Shown here: positions 27,587 through 36,863 of the stretch, in pieces
Numbering within the stretch: the stretch's first letter is position 1
Layout: each line of letters starts with the position of its first letter
Origin: Stakelama portus
Lineage (GTDB): Bacteria; Pseudomonadota; Alphaproteobacteria; Sphingomonadales; Sphingomonadaceae
DNA length: 64,000 bases
Assembly: GCF_003171655.1 (NCBI RefSeq)
Contig: NZ_QFZL01000002.1
Span: 1 to 64,000 of the forward strand
Direction: 5' to 3'
The notes under the pieces: model-generated
Database searches by the model: none
Told to the model about the DNA's origin: nothing
The model's input: the letters and a program-made list of their open reading frames with translations, nothing else
Position numbers and translations under genes: made by a program

Positions 27587-27629
27587 CGGGCGGCGGCGAA
27601 ACCCGTCGCGGGAGCGCCCCGCCCGTTTT
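27587..27629 (+). terminator. intrinsic terminator between convergent genes
   Basis: CGGGCGG (27587-27593) pairs with CCGCCCG (27619-27625), followed by TTTT. An inner hairpin is possible. It lies just after the SDR stop codon and in the gap to the converging oxidoreductase gene. Confidence 0.6.
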
Positions 27630-27633
27630 CAGC

Positions 27634-28608
27634 CTATTGCACCTTGATGATGTGCCGCCCCATGATCTCGCCGCCAAGGCGAGCAATCAGGCCGGGGGTT
27701 TCGTCGAAGGAATAGCGGCCTTCGATCGGCACCGAGATCTTGCCACTGGTGGCCAGCGCATCGAGGTCGGCGATCGCCTGGCTCCGCTCTGCCGCCGTGC
27801 GATTGGGGAGCGCGGCCCCCATCACGCTATAGGTCCGGTTGATCATGTCGATCGGGCTCAAGGTGGGAAATCCTGCCGAAATGCCAATCAGGACGAGCCT
27901 CCCCCCGAAAGCAATGCCCTGCACCGCCGCGTCGCACGGCTCGCCGCCTACGGGATCGAAGATCACGTCTGCCCCGCGCCCGCCGGTCACCTCGCGGACC
28001 GCCTCGCCGATATGCGCCTGACTAGTATCGATGACATGATCGGCGCCCAGTTTCCGGCAGAATTCGGCCTTGGCCTCTCCGCGAGCGGTCGCGACGACCG
28101 TTGCCCCCAGCGCCTTGCCGAGTTCGATCGCTGCCGACCCGCTGGCACCCGAGCCGCCCAGCACCAGCAGCGTCTCGCCTTCGGCAAGCTTGCCCCGGCT
28201 GACCAGCCCGACATAGGCCGTGTGATAGGGAACGACGAAACCCGCCGCCTGCTCGTCATCGAGCGCGCCGGGCACCGGGAACGTGTCGATTTCCTGCGCG
28301 ACCGCATATTCCGCAAGGGCACCGGCCTGGTTCTTGTACATCGTGCGCGCCATGACGCGCTGGCCCGGAGAGAAGACGCTGTCCGGCCCGGTGGAATCGA
28401 TCGTCCCGGAGAAGGAATGTCCGGGGATTGCGGGGCATTCGGTCACGAAGGGGTAGCGGCCCTGCACCGACATCTGGTCGGGGAGGCCCAGCCCGACGGC
28501 GCTCACCTTGATTACGACTTCGCCGGGTCCTGCAACCGGCTTGTCCATGTCCTTCAGTTCCAGAACATCGAGCGGTTCGCCAAATTTCGCGGCCTGCCAC
28601 GCAAACAT
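27634..28608 (-). CDS. MDR-family NADPH:quinone oxidoreductase-like protein
   Basis: A 324-residue zinc-independent medium-chain dehydrogenase. The GroES-like N-terminal domain is followed by a Rossmann domain with VLGGSGASGSAAIELGKALGATVVATAR. It lacks the structural-zinc cysteines, as expected for quinone oxidoreductases and enoyl reductases. The ATG at 28608 follows GAGGAGAGAGAT. It may reduce the double bond of an enone or a quinone made by the island. It converges with the SDR gene and lies 123 bases downstream of the TetR gene. Confidence 0.88.
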   Translation of the reverse strand: MFAWQAAKFGEPLDVLELKDMDKPVAGPGEVVIKVSAVGLGLPDQMSVQGRYPFVTECPAIPGHSFSGTIDSTGPDSVFSPGQRVMARTMYKNQAGALAEYAVAQEIDTFPVPGALDDEQAAGFVVPYHTAYVGLVSRGKLAEGETLLVLGGSGASGSAAIELGKALGATVVATARGEAKAEFCRKLGADHVIDTSQAHIGEAVREVTGGRGADVIFDPVGGEPCDAAVQGIAFGGRLVLIGISAGFPTLSPIDMINRTYSVMGAALPNRTAAERSQAIADLDALATSGKISVPIEGRYSFDETPGLIARLGGEIMGRHIIKVQ

Positions 28609-28731
28609 ATCTCTCTCCTCAACTGCGTTCTGAACGACGCATAATTGAGACGGGAATAAAATATCTGGCGGCGCGATGCCACTGGAATTTTTGCAAATCC
28701 CGGAGAGATGAAGCTGCCCCGGCGGCAGTGC

Positions 28732-29547
28732 CTATTCGGCGGAGGTTTTCCGCTTGGCCTGGGCGGCTTTCGCCGTGTCGGACACGCCTTCGATCTTGCG
28801 GTCACGCTCGATGCCCAGCAGGAACATGGACATCCCTTCCTCGAACAGCTTGTCTGCGTTGAGTTCGAGCGGGGCGACCTTGCCGAAAACGATGTTCTGC
28901 GTCCGCTCAGGGTCGAGGCTCGCGAGCTTGTCTTCGAGGAACTGGCGATGGTCGGCGGGCAGCAGGGCGTGCGAGGCCTGATGCGCAGTAGTGATCACAA
29001 ACTCATGGATGAGTTGCCCGTAAATGCCCGTGCGCTCGGCGGAAAGTCCCGCCGCGCGCACGCTGCCGACGAACCGGTCGAGCGTTTCGGCACCGTAATC
29101 CCGATCGCGGAAAGCGGTGAGTTGAAAAACCCGGAACTGGTGGTTCAGAACAAGATAGGCGGCAATCCCGGGATAGGCCACGAGATGATCGAAAATGGCC
29201 CTGGACGAATTTCGCACGTCCTGTTCCCAGTCGCCGGTTGGCTCCGGCCACTTCCCGATCAGGCTCTTGTAGAACAGGTTCATGATGCCCGACGTCAGCC
29301 AGTCGCGCCCGCCGATATAATAATGGATCAGCGCCGGCGTGACTTCCAGCGACCGCGCGACAACCACGATCGACAGGTCCTGCAGTGCCACCGTCTTCGA
29401 AAGCTTGAGCGCCTTTTGCAGGATGCTTCGCCGGCTGACACCGCCTTTTTCGTTGGCGGACGGACGCCCCGGCCGCCGCCCCGCGCCCCGCGCCGGCTTG
29501 CGGTGCGGCTTGCTCGCATCGTCTCCGCTGGTCTTCTTGCCGCTCAA
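28732..29547 (-). CDS. TetR-family transcriptional regulator
   Basis: A 271-residue regulator with an N-terminal TetR helix-turn-helix (about residues 35-85: SRRSILQKALKL, LQDLSIVVVARSLEV, ALIHYYIGGRDWL) and a C-terminal ligand-binding domain. The first 30 residues are basic and disordered. The start is TTG at 29547, forced by an in-frame TAG 15 bases upstream. It is the only regulator inside the island and is a fair candidate for its control, probably a repressor released by a substrate or acyl-CoA. No self-operator was identified. Confidence 0.88.
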   Translation of the reverse strand: MSGKKTSGDDASKPHRKPARGAGRRPGRPSANEKGGVSRRSILQKALKLSKTVALQDLSIVVVARSLEVTPALIHYYIGGRDWLTSGIMNLFYKSLIGKWPEPTGDWEQDVRNSSRAIFDHLVAYPGIAAYLVLNHQFRVFQLTAFRDRDYGAETLDRFVGSVRAAGLSAERTGIYGQLIHEFVITTAHQASHALLPADHRQFLEDKLASLDPERTQNIVFGKVAPLELNADKLFEEGMSMFLLGIERDRKIEGVSDTAKAAQAKRKTSAE

Positions 29548-29778
29548 GCCCCCAAGCCCCTATCTTCAAACGAATAACGGCGCGGCATTCGGAATCCACA
29601 CCCGTAACCCACTCTCTGTCAGACGGATTACCGCAATGTAAAGGTCCGCATTGAGGCAGGTTGGACGATCATCGTACTTTGATAAGCGTTTGGGGCAAGC
29701 CGATCTATGCAAGCGCGCAGCCGGCGGGGCGTGCGATCGACCGCCGCATGGCAACCCGAAATCGGCCCGGTGCTTTCC

Positions 29779-30777
29779 TCAGCGGGTGACCAGAACAGGC
29801 CGGAGCCCTGCCGAGGAGTCGTACGCCATGGCCTCCTCGATCTGGTCGAAGCCGAACTCCTTGCCGATTCTCGTCGCGAGCAGCGGATCATCGATGAGCG
29901 CTTCGATATCCCGGGTCGCCGCAGCCAGCTTTTGGGGGTCCGCCAACGTCTCCGTCTCGAGCACCGAGTAGCGCTTCATTGTGAGGTTTTTCTCGATGAT
30001 GTGCATGGTGGAGAACACCGCGGGCTTTGCCGCACCCATGATCCCGGCGACGTAGATTGTCGCGCCTTCGGGCAGTGCCGGCACGATACGGCCGAACAGT
30101 TCGCCGCCGACACCGTCGAACACGGCAGTCGTGTCGAGGCGAGCGGCCAGTTCCCGCAATTGTTCCTCGAAATCTCCCTCGCTTGTCAGCAAAACGTTCT
30201 CGATCCCCTTGTTGACAAGCGCGTCACGCGAGGCTTCCGAGCGGACGAGGAAGATCGCCGGAATGCCCATCCGGCGGGTCAAGGCCGCGGCAATCAATCC
30301 GGTTGCCGAAGACCCCGCCGTGGCGATGATGCCGCGGTGCCCTTCCCCCTGCACCTGCGCCAGAAAGGCATAGATGGTCAGGACGTTGGCGAGCGAACCA
30401 TTATAGTCTCGCACCCGCACGTTATCGGGCAGGATGAGGCAGGTCTCATAAGGAACCTGCGCCGTCTCGCACCACAGGCCCGTCGCCTCGGCGCTCGGCT
30501 TGAGTGCTTTGTAGATGGCCACCTTGCGGCCCAGATATCGCTCCGGAACACCCGCCCCGATCGCAGTGATGGTGCCGCCTCCGTTCGAGCCATAAATATC
30601 GTGCAGCGCGGTGGCCCAGGTGCCGTTGGGCAGCGGGTGGCCGAGGAAGAACTTGTCCCCGTGCATGATGCTGGCCGAGTCCATGCTCACAAGCACATGA
30701 CCAAGCGCGGGCTCCGTCGGCGTCGGCACTTCACGGACTTCGAGCGACCGATCGTCGGTATAGCAGATTGCTTTCAT
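29779..30777 (-). CDS. quinone oxidoreductase-like MDR protein
   Basis: A 332-residue medium-chain reductase of the zinc-independent type (MKAICYTDDRSLEVREVPTP start; VFDGVGGELFGRIVPALP). The nucleotide-binding region reads GIIATAGSSATGLIAAALTRRMG. The ATG at 30777 lies 5 bases after the NmrA-like gene's stop, with its GGGAG site inside that gene, so translation is probably coupled. It may be an enone reductase in the same step as its neighbour. Confidence 0.87.
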   Translation of the reverse strand: MKAICYTDDRSLEVREVPTPTEPALGHVLVSMDSASIMHGDKFFLGHPLPNGTWATALHDIYGSNGGGTITAIGAGVPERYLGRKVAIYKALKPSAEATGLWCETAQVPYETCLILPDNVRVRDYNGSLANVLTIYAFLAQVQGEGHRGIIATAGSSATGLIAAALTRRMGIPAIFLVRSEASRDALVNKGIENVLLTSEGDFEEQLRELAARLDTTAVFDGVGGELFGRIVPALPEGATIYVAGIMGAAKPAVFSTMHIIEKNLTMKRYSVLETETLADPQKLAAATRDIEALIDDPLLATRIGKEFGFDQIEEAMAYDSSAGLRPVLVTR

Positions 30778-30782
30778 GGCCT

Positions 30783-31673
30783 TCACACTCCCTTGCCGGC
30801 GGACAGATCGGCATAGGCCTTGGTCGCGAATTGCTCGAAGGTCGTGGCCGGGCGTCCGAGCAACCATTCCAGCGTGCGCGGATTGCCGACGAAGTCGTAC
30901 TGTTTGTACCACGCCATGATGGAGCGGATGATGTCCTCCTGATGGCTGAAATCGCTGCCGGGCTCGCGATCCGCCCATAGCGCGTTGATCAGGTCGTCAG
31001 CCGTCCCGGGAGCGGGGGTGATTTCGCGGCCCATCACGCGAGACAGGATCTGCGCCATGCCTGCATGGGTGAGCTTGTCCGGCCCGGCGAGTTCATAGGT
31101 CGCGAAGTAGTGGGCCGAGCCTTCGATCAGCACCTTGGCCGCCACATCGGTCAGATCCTCGAGCGAGAGATAGCTGTGCACGCGGCTGTCATCTTCATGG
31201 AAGAACGGCAGTGTGCCTGTGTGCATGGCCGGGGCGACATAGACTTCCGGTGTCATGAAATCGCAGGGTCGCAGCGCGGTGAAATTGAGGCCCGATTTGA
31301 CTAGCGCCAGCTCATGATCGAGCTTGTAGCGGTGCTGGATGATGTCGATGAACGGCTGCAGCAACGACAGCAGGACCACGTGCCGCACGCCGACCTTTTT
31401 CGCGGCCTCGACCATGGCATATCCCATCGCCAGCTCGCGCGGATGGGCCCCGGGGCCGATATGGTAGACAGCCTCGCAGCCATCGAGCGCGTCGGCATAG
31501 ACTTCGGGATCGCTAAGGTCGCCGACGAAGACTTCCTTGGCACCCAGACGGAGCACTTCTTCGTCCCGCCCCGGCGTTCCGCGCGCGCCCCGGACATCGA
31601 AGCCGGCCGCAGCCAGCTTGGGGATCAGAAGCTTGCCTTGATGGCCATAGGCAGCGGTGACAAGAACCTTCAT
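30783..31673 (-). CDS. NmrA-like NAD(P)-binding protein
   Basis: A 296-residue atypical SDR. The nucleotide-binding motif VTAAYGHQGKLL replaces the usual GxxGxxG, as in NmrA-type proteins, and the catalytic Tyr of classical SDRs is not evident. Such proteins are either redox sensors or reductases. The ATG at 31673 follows GAGGGAGAG. It lies 5 bases upstream of a quinone oxidoreductase and 187 bases downstream of the C-C hydrolase gene. A palindromic A+T-rich AACAATTGTT (31729-31738) lies in its upstream region. Confidence 0.85.
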   Translation of the reverse strand: MKVLVTAAYGHQGKLLIPKLAAAGFDVRGARGTPGRDEEVLRLGAKEVFVGDLSDPEVYADALDGCEAVYHIGPGAHPRELAMGYAMVEAAKKVGVRHVVLLSLLQPFIDIIQHRYKLDHELALVKSGLNFTALRPCDFMTPEVYVAPAMHTGTLPFFHEDDSRVHSYLSLEDLTDVAAKVLIEGSAHYFATYELAGPDKLTHAGMAQILSRVMGREITPAPGTADDLINALWADREPGSDFSHQEDIIRSIMAWYKQYDFVGNPRTLEWLLGRPATTFEQFATKAYADLSAGKGV

Positions 31674-31860
31674 TGCAACTCTCCCTCAATCGACTGCGCG
31701 CTTTTTCGAAAGCGTTCTTGCCAGCCGAAACAATTGTTATATTTGTTAATTCATGACGGCCTTCAGGCCGCCAGAGCCTGCACGCCGCCATCCGGCGGCT
31801 CGCACCGAGTGGTCCGGGGCCGCCGCATCGCAGGACGCGGCAGGCCCGGGCCCGCCGGGA

Positions 31861-32718
31861 TCATTTCATTTCGAAATAGCCCGACTTGCCGGTCACGACA
31901 TCCGGCTGACCGTCGATCGACGCGGGGCGGATCAACGCTGCGGTGATCTCATGCGACAGGTGCAACGCAAATTCGCGGGTGAAGAGGTTCTTCCAGCGTT
32001 GCCGCGCGACGTTGGTTGTCAGCGCCCGTACCTCGCGCGGGCGAGCCATGAGATGCCGCGCCATTGCCCAGGCTTGCTTGAGCAGCTCTTCGCGGGGCAC
32101 GATGTCGCTCACCAGGCCCCAGTCCAGCGCCTGCTGCGCGGTGACCGGCTGGCCGAGGAACATCGCCTTGTTCGCGCGCTTCAGGCCCATCAGTTCCTGC
32201 AGGATCAGGTAGTTCCCGTCGCCGGGCACGAGGCCAAGCGTGAAATGCGGTTCGACGAAGGTCGTATCGGGCGTGCACAGCGTAAGGTCCGCCAGCAAGG
32301 GGGTTTCGGCGTGGAAACCCGGCCCGTTGATCGCGCCGATGACCGGGATGTTCACGTTCCAGATCAGCTCCTCGACGATCTTGGTCCCGTCGGTATGAAA
32401 CATATCGTAGATCAGGTCGGTGAACGGCGGCGGCGCTTCGCCGTCGATTTCCTGGCCGACACTGGTGTTGTGATCCACCGACTTGACCCAGTAATCGCCC
32501 GTCCCGGTGAGGATCATGACCTCGTTCTTGCGGTCGGCACCGACCGCGCGGAACATCTGAGCGAAGGCGCGGTGCATCTCGAGGCCGAACAGGGCTTCCT
32601 CGCCATTGGTATGCACGCGTACCTCGATGATGCCATCTTCGCGCTTCATCTTGAAAAAGGGAGAGAGGCGTTCAGAGTAGCTCTCAAACGCTTCGTCCGG
32701 CAGGAACCTGGTCACCAT
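31861..32718 (-). CDS. 6-oxocamphor hydrolase-like C-C hydrolase (crotonase superfamily)
   Basis: A 285-residue crotonase-fold protein. It matches 6-oxocamphor hydrolase more closely than enoyl-CoA hydratases: the start region VRVHTNGEEALFGLEMHR and the motif EPHFTLGLVPGDG are shared. The catalytic set of that enzyme (H122, H145, D154, E244) maps to H136, H158, D167 and E257, and the 145-154-244 spacing (9 and 90) is identical. Those enzymes cut non-CoA beta-diketones by retro-Claisen hydrolysis. The frame is open to 33078, but the ATG at 32718 is preceded by AAGGA and gives the normal length. It probably opens a ring or cleaves a diketone in the island pathway. Confidence 0.85.
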   Translation of the reverse strand: MVTRFLPDEAFESYSERLSPFFKMKREDGIIEVRVHTNGEEALFGLEMHRAFAQMFRAVGADRKNEVMILTGTGDYWVKSVDHNTSVGQEIDGEAPPPFTDLIYDMFHTDGTKIVEELIWNVNIPVIGAINGPGFHAETPLLADLTLCTPDTTFVEPHFTLGLVPGDGNYLILQELMGLKRANKAMFLGQPVTAQQALDWGLVSDIVPREELLKQAWAMARHLMARPREVRALTTNVARQRWKNLFTREFALHLSHEITAALIRPASIDGQPDVVTGKSGYFEMK

Positions 32719-33193
32719 TTCAATATCCTTCCCAATGAATCGTTCTGACGCGACGTGGCCACGTTCGGTGGCCTTCTCTCCGCCGGATGTCGGCTGCTTC
32801 CGGACCATCCCGACCAGCATGGATCGCGGGCCCGCATGGCTGAAGCCACGGCCAGTAATTAACGTACATAACAATAAAAATGCAGGCAATCGATATATGG
32901 CGCTGGTTGGCGGATACGCGCCCCAATCGGCGTTGCGGCAAGGCAGCGATGACGTCGATTGCCGGTCACGGCCCTCAGGGGGGCGACCTGCATTTTCGGA
33001 ACCAGGCGTTGCTGATCGGCCCAGGGTCTCGTGGATAGGCCCGTACCGATCGGCAAAGGTCCACCGACCATGGCGCAAGCGGCCGCAGGGAAGCGCCGGC
33101 GGAAATCTACCCTCCCGCCGGCGCCCTGCATTGTTGTCGTCTCGCAGATGCTCGGCTGGCGATCTTTAAACGATCGCCAGCGATCATCGGAGC
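32719..33193. other. intergenic region between the C-C hydrolase and TonB receptor genes
   Basis: About 475 bases. Next to the hydrolase it must hold that gene's promoter (A+T-rich patch at 32855-32885, TAATTAACGTACATAACAATA). At the other end a perfect stem-loop follows the receptor gene. Short reading frames in between are arginine-rich and unconvincing. Confidence 0.5.
33155..33181 (-). terminator. stem-loop downstream of the TonB receptor gene
   Basis: GCTGGCGATC (33155-33164) and GATCGCCAGC (33172-33181) form a perfect 10-base-pair stem with a 7-base loop, 13 bases after the receptor stop codon. No U-run follows, so a terminator or 3'-end stabiliser is inferred from position only. Confidence 0.6.
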
Positions 33194-35371
33194 CTAGAAG
33201 CTGTACCCCAACGTCACGCCATAGGTGCGCGGCGGAGCAGGCTGCGCGATGTCGGACCCTCCGGCCACCCCGGCCTGGTAGGTGTAATAGTAGGAGTCGG
33301 TCAGGTTGCTGCCCCAGACCGAGAGACGAAGCCCGTCGTCGCCTTCCCAGCCGAGCGAAGCGGAAAGCACCACATGCTCATCCACGAAGAGGCGGTTGTC
33401 CAGTTCGTTATAGGCCTTGCCGGAATACAGAAGATTGCTGCTAAGCCTGATCGCCCCGCCATTGACCGGCTGACGATATTCGAAGCCGATATTGCCCGAG
33501 AGTTCGGGAGCATTGGGCAGGCGATTTCCCTTGGCATTATAGGTTGGGTCACCAGTGTCGTTGAAGCCACTGGGCAGACGTTCCGTATTGGGAGCACCCG
33601 GAAAATCGCCGATCTCCGTGTGCAAATACCCACCATTGGCACGCAGAGTAAGTTCCCGTGTGACCCTTCCGGTCAGTTCCACTTCGACGCCGTAGAGCTT
33701 TGCAGACGGCCCGTTGACGGTCGAAACAACGCCAGCGACCACGCGCTGAAACTGGATGTTCTCGAAATCATAGTAGAAGGCCGAGCTATTGAATATCAGC
33801 CTTCGGTCGAGCAACTGCGTTTTCAGGCCGACCTCATAGGCGTCGAGCTGTTCGGGCAGAAAACCCGTATTGAACGAAGGCGCGGTCCCGAGAGAGAAGC
33901 CGCCCGATTTCGTGCCGCGGTTATAAGAGATATACCCCAGCACCTCGGGACTGAATTTATAGTCCAGAGAAACCCGCCATGTCGGCTTTTCGGTTACAAT
34001 CTTCTTGGTCTGTTCGGGGTCGAGGGCAATGGGCGAGTCCGAGATATATTGGGACCCCGTATAGGTCACCTCGTCCCGGGTATACCGAATCCCCGCGGTC
34101 AAACTAAGCTGGTCCGTCAGCGGATAGGTGCCTTGCGCAAAGCCCGAGATCGACCGGGTCTTGTCCACGCCGAACAACGACACGCCGGGAAGCGGCGAGA
34201 ATGCAAGGCCCGTGATTTTGGTCGGATCGATTTCTGCGTCGTAATTATAGTAAAAAACGCCGGCAAGCCACTGAAAGTCCGAGTCCGAGGGAGCCAGCAC
34301 ATGGAATTCTTCGGATATCATCCGCGTATCGATGACGAAATCACCCCTGACGATGGGCAGCGGCGTAGTGTCCTGGTCGATCACCTGAGTCGCGTCGAAT
34401 TTCGAATAGGCGGTAATGCTCCGGACCATGAACGGTCCGAAATCATGCGTAGCGGTAAGCGATCCGCCATAGCCCTCGCCATCGACGAACGCATCGGCAT
34501 TGCCGGCGGTCTGGTATCGCCCCTGAAATCCCAGACCCGCGCCCGGGGGGTTCTGGAGGGCAATATTGTGGTGATTGAACTTACCGTAATTGCCCGCCAG
34601 GGTTATTTCGGTCGCATCCCCCGGCGTGAACAACAGCTTCCCGCGCGCGTTGAAATCGCGAGCATAATAATCGTCCGTGCCGAGTGTTACGTTGCGGCCC
34701 CAGCCCTCATTCTGATTTTGATACTGGACCGCCAGATTTGCTGCCAGACTGTCCGTCAGGCCGCCTGAAATATAGGCCGACGAACTTACGGTTTCGTAAT
34801 TGCCATAGCTGACATCGAAATCCATCTCGGGATCGAAGCTTGGCGCCTTGGTGATAACCTGCACCACGCCGCCCGTCGCGTTGCGACCGAAAAGCGTGCC
34901 TTGCGGCCCCTTGAGCACCTCGATCCGCTCGAGACCGTTGAATTCGAACACATTGGCATAGACGGACGGCTGGTAGACGCCGTCAACATAGATCGCGACG
35001 GAGCTTTCAGCGGCAATATCCGCCGAAGAAGATCCGATCCCGCGCAGGAACGGAGCGGCAGCACCAACCGACTTGACCACAACCAGGTTCGGAACGACCG
35101 ACTGAAGCTGCGACGTGCCGGTAATCCCGGTATTTTCCAATGTGGAGGAATCGACCGCACTGATGGAAATCGGCACATCCTGAAGGCGCTGCTCGCGCCG
35201 TTGCGCCGTGACGATAATAACCCCGGCGTCCTGATCGGCTTCATCAGCCCGATCGTTTCTGCCAACCGTGTCTTGCGAAGGCTGCGAATTGCCCGCCGTC
35301 TGTGCCAGCGCAGGCTGAATCATGAAAGTGAAGGCCGAAGCCCCGCTCAACAATAATAGCTTTGCCCTCAT
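33194..35371 (-). CDS. TonB-dependent outer membrane receptor
   Basis: A 725-residue beta-barrel receptor. Signal peptide 1-24 (RAKLLLLSGASAFTFM...ALA-Q), a TonB-box-like GVIIVTAQRREQRLQDVP, a plug domain with FGRNATGGVVQVITK, and a C-terminal barrel ending in YGVTLGYSF, with the terminal Phe needed for BAM insertion. It imports a ligand across the outer membrane using TonB-ExbBD energy. Sphingomonads use many such receptors for plant and aromatic compounds, so it is the likely importer for the island substrate. The ATG at 35371 follows GGAGAGGAT. G+C is lower than in the neighbours, as is common for receptors. Confidence 0.95.
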   Translation of the reverse strand: MRAKLLLLSGASAFTFMIQPALAQTAGNSQPSQDTVGRNDRADEADQDAGVIIVTAQRREQRLQDVPISISAVDSSTLENTGITGTSQLQSVVPNLVVVKSVGAAAPFLRGIGSSSADIAAESSVAIYVDGVYQPSVYANVFEFNGLERIEVLKGPQGTLFGRNATGGVVQVITKAPSFDPEMDFDVSYGNYETVSSSAYISGGLTDSLAANLAVQYQNQNEGWGRNVTLGTDDYYARDFNARGKLLFTPGDATEITLAGNYGKFNHHNIALQNPPGAGLGFQGRYQTAGNADAFVDGEGYGGSLTATHDFGPFMVRSITAYSKFDATQVIDQDTTPLPIVRGDFVIDTRMISEEFHVLAPSDSDFQWLAGVFYYNYDAEIDPTKITGLAFSPLPGVSLFGVDKTRSISGFAQGTYPLTDQLSLTAGIRYTRDEVTYTGSQYISDSPIALDPEQTKKIVTEKPTWRVSLDYKFSPEVLGYISYNRGTKSGGFSLGTAPSFNTGFLPEQLDAYEVGLKTQLLDRRLIFNSSAFYYDFENIQFQRVVAGVVSTVNGPSAKLYGVEVELTGRVTRELTLRANGGYLHTEIGDFPGAPNTERLPSGFNDTGDPTYNAKGNRLPNAPELSGNIGFEYRQPVNGGAIRLSSNLLYSGKAYNELDNRLFVDEHVVLSASLGWEGDDGLRLSVWGSNLTDSYYYTYQAGVAGGSDIAQPAPPRTYGVTLGYSF

Positions 35372-35686
35372 CCGATTATCCTCTCCCAATATTTATTTTT
35401 ATTTGCTCGCAATAAAATTGCTGCAATTTTTGTTTGCCAGCTACTTCGCGCCCAATTGTGGAGCACGATTTTTGCCGAAGAAAATTTTTATGATAGGGGG
35501 ATTAATTTGTCAAGGCGCTTGAGGCCCCTCTCAAAATCATCTGACGGGACTTACGAAGAACGCGATGTCCTTGTTCAGCACAGTTTCCCGCCCCCTCTGA
35601 AGCGACGCGCCACGAACCGGTCGAGATGCCGGACGTCAGGCTGAGATTTCCTTCCGACAAGAGCCGAATGCCCTTAAGTCAGGATC
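35372..35686. other. A+T-rich intergenic region upstream of the TonB receptor
   Basis: About 315 bases. The half next to the receptor is A+T-rich and contains its promoter. The half toward the metallo-beta-lactamase-fold gene (35520-35680) has no feature I can name. Confidence 0.5.
35485..35513 (-). promoter_or_regulatory. candidate promoter of the TonB receptor gene
   Basis: On the minus strand TTGACA (35513-35508) and TAAAAA (35490-35485) are separated by 17 bases. The start codon is about 115 bases downstream. A perfect -35 box and ideal spacing make it the best sigma-70-like promoter in the island. Confidence 0.55.
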
Positions 35687-36751
35687 TCAGAATTCACTGC
35701 CATCGCGCGCAATCACCACGACACCGCCAAACACGTCGCGCACACCCTGCACATACCCGCGCATGTCGTATTCGCTGTCCACACCCGGCCCGACATGTGT
35801 CAGAACGACCATCTTCACACCGGCTCGCGCGGCCAAACGCCCCACTTCATTGGGGGTCAAATGTTCTTCGCGCTGATGGTCGATCGTGGGCTTCAGCTCG
35901 GCGTCGGTGGCACCTGCGAACGCGGTCTTTTTCATGATCTCGATCACCGCATCCAGGTCGATCACTTCGCTTACCAGCACATCCGCGCCCCTGGCGAGTT
36001 CCACGACCGCGTCCGACGGGCCGGTATCTCCGGTAAAGACGACCGAGCGATCGGGGGTGTCGAAACGATAGGAGTAGGACCGGGCCGCGCCCAGCGGCCG
36101 ACGTCCGTCGGGCATGGCGCTATAATGCGTATTTTCGACTGCGGTGACGCGAACCTTGTCGTCTTGATAGATGACGGCAGGCCCGGTGACATCAATATCG
36201 TGCGGCCTGACCAGTTCTGAGATCGTCGGGGATGGCGGTATCTGGGCCGTGTATATCCCTTCGGGGATCGACAGGTATTTCTCCGCGTCGCTGACGAACG
36301 TGCCGGTCGCCGGCGGCCCGTAAATATCGATCGGTTTCCCGGCACGGGCGATCCAGGAGTACCCCAGTAGTGGGGCAAGTCCTGCGACATGGTCGAAATG
36401 CAGATGGGTGATAAATATACGTTCGATTTGCGCCGGTTGGATGCCAACCATCGCCAACTGATGTGACACGCCCGGTCCGGCGTCGATCAGATAGAGACGC
36501 GATCCCACCTGCAGAAGATTGGCCGACCCTGATCGCTTCGCTTGCGCGATTGGCCCGGCCACGGTTCCCAAAGTAATGATACGCGTAGCCTCAGAGGCCG
36601 GAACAGCGCCCTCTTGGGCGGTAGCGTCTCCATTGGAAGCAACTACAGCCGGTGCGGAAAAACATGCAATGGCCATAGCGCCGACAAGAGCGGCGCCGGC
36701 AAGCAATGGCGTATGTTTCAAACCATTGCCGGTGTTGGGCATTCGGATCAT
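35687..36751 (-). CDS. secreted metallo-beta-lactamase-fold hydrolase
   Basis: A 354-residue MBL-fold protein. The zinc motif THLHFDHVAG supplies H116, H118, D120 and H121; FTGDTGPSD and LTHVGPG supply later ligands. The N-terminus has a hydrophobic signal segment (about 15-38). AIAC at residues 27-30 is a weak lipobox, so it could be a lipoprotein; otherwise cleavage is near VAS. The family resembles ribonuclease Z/arylsulfatase-like hydrolases acting on phospho- or sulfo-esters or lactones. Its place beside a TonB receptor suggests periplasmic processing of the imported compound. The ATG at 36751 follows GGAG. Confidence 0.88.
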   Translation of the reverse strand: MIRMPNTGNGLKHTPLLAGAALVGAMAIACFSAPAVVASNGDATAQEGAVPASEATRIITLGTVAGPIAQAKRSGSANLLQVGSRLYLIDAGPGVSHQLAMVGIQPAQIERIFITHLHFDHVAGLAPLLGYSWIARAGKPIDIYGPPATGTFVSDAEKYLSIPEGIYTAQIPPSPTISELVRPHDIDVTGPAVIYQDDKVRVTAVENTHYSAMPDGRRPLGAARSYSYRFDTPDRSVVFTGDTGPSDAVVELARGADVLVSEVIDLDAVIEIMKKTAFAGATDAELKPTIDHQREEHLTPNEVGRLAARAGVKMVVLTHVGPGVDSEYDMRGYVQGVRDVFGGVVVIARDGSEF

Positions 36752-36863
36752 CCTCTACTCCTGAAATTGATCGCGTTTGTAACGATCGGTGCCGCCATGT
36801 TTTCAAAACGGTCTATTTTTATTTGAATCGACTAGTCATGTCGCAACATACGCCATGATATAC

